Assembly: GCA_007117525.1 (NCBI GenBank)
Contig: SKGJ01000189.1
Location: 1-8,234 of the forward strand
Length of the DNA stretch: 8,234 nucleotides
Reading direction: 5' to 3'
Origin: Alkalimonas sp.
Lineage (GTDB): Bacteria > Pseudomonadota > Gammaproteobacteria > Enterobacterales > Alteromonadaceae
In this document: positions 1 to 5,723 of the stretch, one piece after another
How positions within the stretch are numbered: the stretch's first letter is position 1
Layout: every line of letters starts with the position of its first letter
The notes under the pieces: generated by a model
Seen by the model: only the letters and a program-made list of their open reading frames with translations
Told to the model about the DNA's origin: nothing
The model's database searches: none
Program-made: the position numbers and the translations under genes

Positions 1-340
1 CATCATTCCGAATACGAATAGCGTAGTAGATTAACGCTTCCAGGCTGTGGCCATCGGCATGTTGCACCCACACCTGTTTGGCGTTGTAGCCGGTACCCAG
101 ACTTTCTGCCTGATCCAGCACCGACCGCTCGGCTGGATCCATCTTATAGACGGCTCCGAGTACCCGATGGCTGTTCTCGCCGGTATAAAAAGCGTCGCAT
201 TTGGCCGAGCCATCGGTACTGGCTTTGTGAAATCGCAGCTGATATCCCGCCAATTGGTACACACCAAGCCGCTCAGCGCTGGGTACCCGCTGTCGTAAGC
301 GGGCCAGCGACAAATTCGAACCATAGGCAAAATACAACAT
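1..340 (-). CDS. gamma-glutamylcyclotransferase-like protein (3'-truncated by the window edge)
   Basis: The first 113 residues are visible. The N-terminus MLYFAYGSNLSLARL carries the YGSN signature (residues 6-9) that lines the substrate loop of the gamma-glutamylcyclotransferase/AIG2 fold. The segment VLDQAESLGTGY (about 75-86) matches the conserved LDxxEG-type stretch, with Glu79 as the probable acid/base residue. Family members release 5-oxoproline from gamma-glutamyl amines or gamma-glutamyl dipeptides in the cytoplasm; the exact substrate cannot be told here. The start ATG (340-338) overlaps the stop TGA of the upstream amidohydrolase by one base (TGATG), so the two are very likely co-transcribed and translationally coupled. 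An AGGAG-like stretch in the upstream gene's last codons (CCAGGAGCGCGGCTG before the ATG) could serve as ribosome site. No signal peptide is visible. The C-terminus lies outside the window. Confidence 0.87.
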   Translation of the reverse strand, partial: MLYFAYGSNLSLARLRQRVPSAERLGVYQLAGYQLRFHKASTDGSAKCDAFYTGENSHRVLGAVYKMDPAERSVLDQAESLGTGYNAKQVWVQHADGHSLEALIYYAIRIRND

Positions 341-1698
341 CAGCCGCGCTCCTGGTTTTCTTGTTGCCGGGCTGTGGCAATCTCGTCCAACATGGCATCC
401 AGCGCCTGTCGACTAAGCCATTGGCCCCGCACCATGACGCCGGCCGGATGATAGAGCCCGGAGAGATCATCCAAAGGATTGCTGTCTACCAGCAGCAAAT
501 CGGCCCGGTGACCGGCTTTTACCAAACCAAAGGTATCCTGATCGGCGAAGTACTCGCCCACCAATACGGTACCGCTGCGAAGAATATCGAAATGGCTCAT
601 GCCAGCCGCCGCCATCAACGGCAGTTCACGGCGCAGCGATAGCCCTGGCACACTGTATAGCTGCGGCGCATCGGTACCCATCAAAATAGTGACCCCAGCC
701 TGATACAAGGCACTGACTAGCCGCTGGCGGTTTGCTGCATGGATGGCGGCCGTTTCACCGGTATAGTAAGCGCCGGAAGCCGAGTCCAGATAACGCCGCC
801 AACCACTCAGCACCCGGGCCGGCATGTATTTCAGCTCATCAAAACTTTCCAGTGCTTCCCTATCGGCAGCACCAATAATGGTTTCCCACAGCGCCTGGGT
901 CGGCACCACGGCTACCCCGTGCGCTTTGGTCAGGGCAACCAAGCCGGCCATGTCATCCTGACTAAGCTCGCGGTCAAAACCACCCAAGGCTGCCATGTAG
1001 CCATCCAGGTGATCAATGGTTCGGCTACCAAGCTTAATGGCTTGCTCTACTCCGACAGCTGCTGGTACATGGCCCGCAAAATCGATGCCTTGTTGTTTGG
1101 CTTCAGCGGCGATGGCCTGATACTGCGCCAGGCTTAAACCCGGGTGAATTTTAAGCAAGTCCCAGCCCTCGCTTTTGTGCTGGCGCACACGCTCTCGGGC
1201 TTGCTCTGGAGAAGTCACGGTATGCTGATTGAAACTGGGACCGGCCAGATACAAAGTTGGCCCCAGCCGTTTGCCACTGGCAATGTCGTCTTTTAACCGC
1301 AATTGGTGCTCATGGCCCAGCATGCCTCGTACGGTAGTGACACCACCGGCCAGATAGAGCTTGAGCACATCATCCAGGTAGCGGGCCGGCATGCCACTAA
1401 AATCCACCATCGGCGGTACATGGCCATGCATTTCAGCAAGACCTGGCAGCAAATAACGCCCCCGACCATCAATCACTTTGGCGCCCTCTGGGATCGCCAG
1501 CTCCGCCGCCGGTGCCACCGCCACAATGCGATCGCCTTGCACCAGTACCCGCTGATTGGACAGTAGCTCTGCCGAGTCCATCGGCAGCACCTGCACCTGA
1601 TCAAACACAATTACGCTGTGCTGAGCTGATTCCGCCTGCAATTGCCAGCCTGCAACCAACAACAAAGCGCCAAGCAAAACACCAGAAAGCCATCGCAT
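340..1698 (-). CDS. exported metal-dependent amidohydrolase (imidazolonepropionase/prolidase-like)
   Basis: The open frame runs from an ATG at 1725 (461 aa). The preferred start is the ATG at 1698 (452 aa): it has an AGG nine bases upstream and gives a standard signal peptide, MRWLSGVLLGALLLVAGW, ending near AESAQ. The 1725 ATG has no visible ribosome site. Numbered from 1725, the amidohydrolase metal ligands are all present: H100 and H102 in EMHGHV, K192 in LLKIHPG (the position of a carboxylated lysine in related dipeptidases), H219 in FAGHVP, H239 in TIDHLDG and D352 in GTDAP. The N- and C-terminal beta segments (VIDGRGRYLLPGL, GHRADLLLVDSNPL) complete the urease-like composite domain. The substrate is unknown; related enzymes cleave cyclic amides or Xaa-Arg/Pro dipeptides. 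Export implies action in the periplasm or at the membrane. It lies 81 bases (108 to the preferred start) downstream of the decarboxylase and is coupled to the cyclotransferase-like gene. A shared role in peptide or amino-acid turnover is inference. Confidence 0.88.
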   Translation of the reverse strand: MRWLSGVLLGALLLVAGWQLQAESAQHSVIVFDQVQVLPMDSAELLSNQRVLVQGDRIVAVAPAAELAIPEGAKVIDGRGRYLLPGLAEMHGHVPPMVDFSGMPARYLDDVLKLYLAGGVTTVRGMLGHEHQLRLKDDIASGKRLGPTLYLAGPSFNQHTVTSPEQARERVRQHKSEGWDLLKIHPGLSLAQYQAIAAEAKQQGIDFAGHVPAAVGVEQAIKLGSRTIDHLDGYMAALGGFDRELSQDDMAGLVALTKAHGVAVVPTQALWETIIGAADREALESFDELKYMPARVLSGWRRYLDSASGAYYTGETAAIHAANRQRLVSALYQAGVTILMGTDAPQLYSVPGLSLRRELPLMAAAGMSHFDILRSGTVLVGEYFADQDTFGLVKAGHRADLLLVDSNPLDDLSGLYHPAGVMVRGQWLSRQALDAMLDEIATARQQENQERG

Positions 1699-1725
1699 AA
1701 CCGTCAACCTGTGATGAGTGAACAT

Positions 1726-1767
1726 GGCGACAAGTATGGTCAGCCATGGCTATTCCTGCAACCAGAC
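1726..1767 (-). promoter_or_regulatory. possible sigma70 promoter of the amidohydrolase gene
   Basis: On the minus strand a TTGCAG (-35-like, 1761-1756) is followed after 17 bases by CATACT (-10-like, 1738-1733). Transcription would start near 1726. That would leave the ATG at 1725 essentially leaderless, while the ATG at 1698 would have a leader of about 28 bases with an AGG, another small argument for the shorter protein. The -35 match is only 3 of 6, so this is a weak call. The gene may also be read through from the decarboxylase promoter, since no strong terminator is visible in the 81-base gap. Confidence 0.25.
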
Positions 1768-1806
1768 TGCTGCCAATGGTGCCAGCACTGCGACCAAGTT
1801 ATTGGG

Positions 1807-3420
1807 CTAGCAACCCAAAAACCGCCGGGCAAAACGGCTCAATTGCTGGCTTTGCTGGCCCGCCTGGTAACGGACCTCGATCAGCACCGGCTGTTCGGGC
1901 CTGGCCAGCGCCAGCCGGATAGCCTGACTCAGGCTTGCTTCATCGTCGGCAACCAGTCCCAGCATGCCCATGGCCTCGGCCAGCTCGGCATAATGCCACT
2001 GACCAAGGTTGGCGCAGTCCAGCTTAGGTGCAAAGGCTTTGATCATCTCCCAATTGCTGTTGTTAAAAAGCACCACTATGGGACTCACGCCATAGCGCTG
2101 GCAATGGCCGAGCTCCAACCCGGTCATGCGAAAAGCACCATCCCCAACCAGGACCACCGGCCGAAGCCCACTGGTTATCTGCACTCCTATGGCAGCCGGT
2201 ACTGAATAGCCCATCGAGGCATAAAAAGCCGGTGCCAGCAGCAAGCTCGGTGCAGCCTGCAACGAGGCAAACAAACAGTCGCCGATATCGGTCACCATCG
2301 GCAGGGTAGCCGGCTGCGCCGACAGCTCCCGGTGCAGGCACTGCATTAAGCGAATGGGATCCAATGCTTTGCTCGCGTCCGGCTCTGCCGGAATATCCAA
2401 GGGTCGAACTGCCTCCGTACTCAGGCTAAAGACCGGCAACTCCATAGCAGAGAGGGCTATCAGCAAATCGCGGATACCAAAACCAACGTAGAACTGCTCA
2501 CCAATACGACAGCCCTGCTGCTGCACGTCAAGCACCCTATCGGCCTGAAACAGGTGCTGATGGGCGGCAAAATTGCTGTCGGTTGGCAAGACACCCAGCT
2601 GAATGATTAAATCGGCCTGCTCGATCAGGGCATAACTCTGGCTGTCGGCCTGATCCAGAAAGATGCCTCGGTAACAAGGATGCTGCTGATCAACCGCAGC
2701 CCGGCCAAGCAAGGTGGTCAGAATGGGGATTTGACAGCTTTGGGCCAATTGCTCGACTTGCTCGACCGCGGCAAAACGCCGCACATCGACATCCACCAAC
2801 AGCACTGGCTTCTTTGCTGCAGCCAAGCGCTGCTGGATGGCATGCGCCGCCAATTGCAGTTGGGTTTCATCTACTTTGCGCCTCGGCAACCTGGGACGCT
2901 CAGCTACCGGAAAGTTGGACGCATCACGGGGCCATTCAATCAGCACCGGCAAAGATTCCTGCTGACAAAGACGGCAGGCATGCTGCAACTGCTGCCAGGC
3001 GGTTGCCGGATCGTCCAGCCGTACCTGGCAGGCGGTGATCTCTTCAAAGATTTTCTTTTGCGAGTCAAAACGCCTGGCCTGATGATGGATCAGCAGCTGG
3101 CGCTCTTTCTCCGCTTTGGCCGGATAGCCGGCAATCACCAGCAGCGGCACATGCTCGACATAGGCTTGAGCCACGGCATTCACCGCATTCAATGCGCCAG
3201 CGCCGTAGGTCAGGATCACCGCCGCAGGGCTGTTGCTGATCCGGGCCGCTGCGTCGGCGGCGAACACCGCCGCCGGTTCATGGCTTAAATACACCAGGGG
3301 CAGCTGATTTTTCTGCTGCAACTGCTCAAACAGCGGCAGTACAAAATCGCCGGGGATCCCTTACAAGTGCTGCACGCCCAGCTCTTTGAGTTCACACAGC
3401 AGTGCATCCACTAAATTCAT
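1807..3420 (-). pseudogene. ipdC: TPP-dependent indolepyruvate/phenylpyruvate decarboxylase, interrupted by TAA at codon 20
   Basis: The frame from ATG 3420 has a GGAG six bases upstream and encodes 537 codons, about the length of Azospirillum-type IpdC/phenylpyruvate decarboxylase. Codon 20 (3363-3361) is TAA. It falls inside the family's N-terminal motif: GVQHL, stop, GIPGDFVLPLF, where relatives have F or Y. Everything after it is intact: E48 in LSHEPAAVFAADAAAR (activates the TPP aminopyrimidine), the catalytic pair H112-H113 in LLIHHQ, the TPP/Mg motif from GDGAF (426) to NN (453-454), and the active-site WEM with E458. Family members decarboxylate indole-3-pyruvate or phenylpyruvate to the aldehyde, the key step of indole-3-acetate or phenylacetate formation. 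A restart at TTG 3321 has no good ribosome site and would lose the first strand of the PYR domain. It is therefore either a recent nonsense allele or a sequencing error. A closely related acetolactate synthase-like activity is less likely because of the HH and WEM motifs. Confidence 0.85.
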
Positions 3421-3442
3421 CGTCATCTCCAAAGTTAAGCTC

Positions 3443-3491
3443 TGCACTTAGTCTCGGAGTAAAGTGGTGACACTGGCTTGATCACGATCAA
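3443..3491 (-). promoter_or_regulatory. FNR-type class II promoter of the decarboxylase gene
   Basis: TTGATCACGATCAA (3478-3491) matches the FNR consensus TTGAT-N4-ATCAA at all ten defined positions. It extends to a 16-base palindrome with 7-base arms (CTTGATC-AC-GATCAAG, 3477-3492). On the minus strand, 22 bases after the site, lies GAGACT (3455-3450), a poor -10 that keeps the important second A and last T. This places the site centre 41.5 bases before a start near 3443, the class II activator position, with a leader of about 23 bases to the ATG at 3420. Activation of the decarboxylase under low oxygen is the inferred effect. Confidence 0.7.
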
Positions 3492-3518
3492 GGAAGGGTT
3501 GCTCGCTTTAAGCGCAGA

Positions 3519-3541
3519 AGGGGTAGTTGTCAGCTACCCCC
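3519..3541. promoter_or_regulatory. inverted repeat: possible NarL heptamer pair and/or weak terminator after moeA
   Basis: GGGGTAG (3520-3526) and CTACCCC (3534-3540) form a perfect 7-base stem with a 7-base loop. Read as RNA on the moeA strand it could be a terminator, but only UUCU follows, so it would be weak. Read as protein sites, the minus strand of 3519-3525 is TACCCCT, a perfect NarL heptamer (TACYYMT), and 3535-3541 is TACCCCC, one mismatch. The two point away from each other with nine bases between. The element sits about 27 bases upstream of the FNR site of the decarboxylase promoter. Both roles may apply. Confidence 0.4.
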
Positions 3542-3557
3542 TACTCAACGGCGGCGA

Positions 3558-4769
3558 CTAACGCAGCAATTGATAAAACGGCAGGATTTGCACCGACTCG
3601 CCGGCTGCGACCTGGCCCCGCTCTTGCTCCAGCGCAATGTAGCAATTGGCTTTGGCGGCACCACTGAGCACGGCAGAGCTTTGCTTGCCGACGGCCTGCA
3701 CCTGCAGCTGTCCATTCTGTTGCTGGTAATAACCGCGCTGAAAATCGGCTCTGCCGGGGGACTTTTTCAAAGGCTCGGCAGCGATGGCCTGCAAGCTTTC
3801 AGGCTGCGGCCGCTTTTCACCGGCCAGACGGCGCAATACCGGTTGCACCAGCAGATCCATGGTGGCCACCGTAGCCACCGGATTGCCGGGCAAACCAAAA
3901 AACCAGCAAGAGCCCAAAGAGCCAAAGGCGAAAGGCTTGCCTGGTTTCATCGCCACCTTCCAAAAGCCAATATCGCCCAGCTCAGACAACAGTTGACGGG
4001 TGTAATCGGCTTCGCCCACCGACACCCCGGCACTGGTGATCAGCACATCGGCTTCATCACTGGCGCGCAAAATCGCCTGACGAATGGCCTCGGGCTTGTC
4101 CGGCAGCAAACCTAAATCCAGCACCGCTACTCCTAAACGCTGCAACATCGCCTGCAGCACATAGCGGTTGCTGTCGTACAAATGGCCCGCCGGCAACGAC
4201 TGCCCAGGCGCGACCAGCTCGTCACCTGTGGAAAAAACCGCCACTTTCAGCCGGCGCAGCACCGCAATTTCCGCCAGGCCAATCGAGGCCAACAACCCAA
4301 TGTCCACAGCGCTGAGGCGATGCCCTTTTGCCAACAACAGCTGGCCTGGGGCAATGTCTTCACCGGCCCGCCGCACATGCTCACCCGCTTTAGGAGCATG
4401 CTGCAACCGAATGCCGGCTTCGGTTTGCTCCACCTGCTCTTGCATCACCACAGTGTCCAGTCCCTCAGGAAGGACGGCGCCGGTGGTAATACGCACACAA
4501 TGGCCGGCAGGAATAACCCCCTCAAAGGCGTGACCAGCCAAAGCGGTGCCCGCCAACGTCAGCAGGCGGTCCGCTGTGGCCTCTGCTGAGCGCAAGGCAT
4601 AACCATCCATCGCCGAGTTATCAAAGGCTGGCACCGTGATCTCAGCCCGAACATCCTGCGCCAGTACCCTATCCAATGCCTGGGTCAAGCCCACAGCCTC
4701 GGTGGCATGCAGCGGCATCACCTGGCTTAGCATGGCATCAATGGCATCCTGCACCGGCATCATGCTCAT
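3558..4769 (-). CDS. moeA: molybdopterin molybdenumtransferase MoeA
   Basis: The 403-residue protein is full length for MoeA (E. coli about 411). MoeA inserts molybdate into adenylylated molybdopterin in the cytoplasm, the last general step of molybdenum cofactor synthesis, needed for nitrate reductase. Visible family motifs in order: NSAMDGYAL (51-59, conserved Asp55), RRAGEDIAPG (123-132), the cofactor-binding core FSTGDELVAPG (179-189), HLYDSNRY (196-203), SAGVSVGEADYT (236-247), KPGKPFAFG (275-283) and FGLPGNPVA (291-299), followed by the small C-terminal domain IV. The start at ATG 4769 overlaps the narL stop by four bases (ATGA), and AAGGAG inside the end of narL lies seven bases upstream, so narL and moeA form one translationally coupled unit. 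A second in-frame ATG at 4763 would be less well spaced. It is probably transcribed from the narL promoter, making cofactor supply follow oxygen and nitrate control. Confidence 0.96.
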   Translation of the reverse strand: MSMMPVQDAIDAMLSQVMPLHATEAVGLTQALDRVLAQDVRAEITVPAFDNSAMDGYALRSAEATADRLLTLAGTALAGHAFEGVIPAGHCVRITTGAVLPEGLDTVVMQEQVEQTEAGIRLQHAPKAGEHVRRAGEDIAPGQLLLAKGHRLSAVDIGLLASIGLAEIAVLRRLKVAVFSTGDELVAPGQSLPAGHLYDSNRYVLQAMLQRLGVAVLDLGLLPDKPEAIRQAILRASDEADVLITSAGVSVGEADYTRQLLSELGDIGFWKVAMKPGKPFAFGSLGSCWFFGLPGNPVATVATMDLLVQPVLRRLAGEKRPQPESLQAIAAEPLKKSPGRADFQRGYYQQQNGQLQVQAVGKQSSAVLSGAAKANCYIALEQERGQVAAGESVQILPFYQLLR

Positions 4770-5419
4770 GCTTTGGCTCCTTGCTGATTGACCATCCAGA
4801 CCGCAGCTTCCACCCGTGAGCGCAGCCCCAGCTTTTTCAGCAGATGCTTAACATGCACCTTGACGGTGCCATCGGAGATGTCCAGTTCACGGGCAATCAC
4901 TTTGTTGCTCATGCCTTTGGCAATCAAGCTGAGAATTTCGTACTCGCGGTTGGTCAGGCTGTTGAGCTCGGCATTGGGTTTGGGGCCGGGTTTTCGCAGT
5001 GCCGTCGCCAGCACCGCGGCAACCGATTCACTCAATACCATTTTACCGGTCACAGCCCGGCGAACTTGCTCTAACAATTGCTCCGGCTCCATGTCTTTTA
5101 ACAGGTAACCATCAGCGCCAAGCGTAATGGCTTGCACCACATCTTCATCGGCATCCGATACCGTCAGCATCACAATACGCGAGGTCACCCCTTCTTTACG
5201 CAGTGCCTGCAAAGTGGCCAGACCATCCATGCCCTGCATGTTCAGATCCAGGATGATTAAGTCCGGGTCCAGCTCTACCGCTATCGGGATGGCTTCTTTA
5301 CCACTGCTGGCTTCAGCCACCACGGCTAAATCGTCCTCAAAGGACAACAATTGCTTCAAGCCTTTGCGCAATAAAGGATGGTCGTCAATCAGCATCACGC
5401 TGGCTGCTTCAACACTCAT
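4766..5419 (-). CDS. narL: nitrate/nitrite response regulator NarL
   Basis: A 217-residue two-domain response regulator, the same length as E. coli NarL and similar throughout. Receiver domain (about 7-125): acidic pair D12-D13, phospho-acceptor D58 in LIILDLNMQGMDG, T86 in MLTVSD and K108 in GADGYLLKDMEPEQLL, a stretch almost identical to NarL. The LuxR/NarL-type helix-turn-helix is at about 153-207, with LTNREYEILSLIAKG and the recognition region ISDGTVKVHVKHLLKKL followed by SRVEAAVW, again nearly identical to NarL. NarP is the main alternative; the receiver and DNA-binding segments favour NarL. When phosphorylated it binds TACYYMT heptamers and controls nitrate respiration genes. GGAG lies six bases before the ATG at 5419. 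The gene is divergent from narK and coupled to moeA. The sensor kinase NarX is not in the window. Confidence 0.95.
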   Translation of the reverse strand: MSVEAASVMLIDDHPLLRKGLKQLLSFEDDLAVVAEASSGKEAIPIAVELDPDLIILDLNMQGMDGLATLQALRKEGVTSRIVMLTVSDADEDVVQAITLGADGYLLKDMEPEQLLEQVRRAVTGKMVLSESVAAVLATALRKPGPKPNAELNSLTNREYEILSLIAKGMSNKVIARELDISDGTVKVHVKHLLKKLGLRSRVEAAVWMVNQQGAKA

Positions 5420-5443
5420 AAGGAACTCCGTAGCTCGCTGGTT

Positions 5444-5492
5444 TCCGGCTATTAGCCGCGATCCCTGGCTGTGATTCTTTGATTCAGGTCAT
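5444..5492 (-). promoter_or_regulatory. FNR-type class II promoter of narL-moeA
   Basis: On the minus strand ATGACCTGAATCAA (5492-5479) matches the FNR consensus at 8 of 10 defined positions, with one perfect half-site. Exactly 22 bases further lies GCTAAT (5456-5451), a 4 of 6 match to the -10 hexamer. This puts the site centre at -41.5 from a start near 5444, the class II FNR position, and leaves a leader of about 25 bases to narL. Low-oxygen induction of narL and moeA is inferred. Confidence 0.55.
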
Positions 5493-5605
5493 AGTTTGGT
5501 GCATTCACGGAAAAGTAACAAGGCTATAGTCGCAAAAACCGATCCTGCATAGCCAAATCTAAGTAAATGATTTTAAACATCAAATTTATATGACGCAGCA
5601 GCAAC

Positions 5606-5635
5606 TACCCCTTTGTAGGTACCCATGGATAGTTG
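5606..5635. promoter_or_regulatory. NarL-type 7-2-7 heptamer site upstream of narK
   Basis: TACCCCT (5606-5612) is a perfect TACYYMT heptamer. After two bases comes GTAGGTA (5615-5621), the inverted heptamer with one mismatch, giving the head-to-head 7-2-7 arrangement that NarL and NarP recognise. A further perfect heptamer TACCCAT (5620-5626) overlaps its end, and after two bases comes a weaker inverted partner ATAGTTG (5629-5635, 5 of 7). The cluster lies about 90-120 bases before the narK ATG. Control of narK by NarL from the neighbouring gene is the natural reading. Confidence 0.6.
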
Positions 5636-5723
5636 ATGGCACAAAGGAGCTAACCCCTGAGTTGCATTGTCGTGCGAGCCAGCTGCACGCATAGTTAGCG
5701 CATCAGCAAACAGGAGTCTGACT

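Larger units (their letters stand above)
5420..5723. other. 304-base divergent regulatory region between narL and narK
   Basis: No protein-coding gene is supported here. It holds the FNR-type narL promoter at its left end, an AT-rich stretch at 5555-5592, a NarL-type site at 5606-5621 with extra heptamer-like copies up to about 5658, and the narK ribosome site AGGAG (5712-5716). No convincing -35/-10 pair with an aligned FNR site was found for narK. -10-like hexamers exist at 5525 (TATAGT) and 5586 (TTATAT), but neither has an FNR site at the right distance. Confidence 0.8.

Noticed and set aside
739..1137. Open frame on the plus strand inside the amidohydrolase gene
   Set aside because: It is antisense to a gene with all family motifs, has no recognisable protein features and no ribosome site.
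2680..3288. 202-residue plus-strand open frame opposite the decarboxylase
   Set aside because: A long shadow frame; its composition is dictated by the real coding strand and it contains no family motif.
3361..3363. Programmed readthrough or recoding of the TAA in the decarboxylase
   Set aside because: TAA followed by G has no known recoding signal, and no downstream structure specific to such events was evident; a mutation or read error is simpler.
3421..3426. Second in-frame ATG (3426) as the decarboxylase start
   Set aside because: It directly abuts the GGAG, leaving no spacing; the ATG at 3420 is correctly spaced.
3570..4115. Plus-strand open frame opposite moeA
   Set aside because: Antisense to a complete moeA with every signature motif; no start signal.
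5570..5583. ATTTTAAACATCAA as an FNR site for narK
   Set aside because: Only 7 of 10 positions match, and the hexamer at the class II distance (TACCCC) is not a -10; the AT-rich context makes chance likely.
5667..5723. Upstream in-frame extension of narK
   Set aside because: The ATG at 5724 has a well-placed AGGAG and the protein start aligns with E. coli NarK; the extension would read through regulatory sequence.
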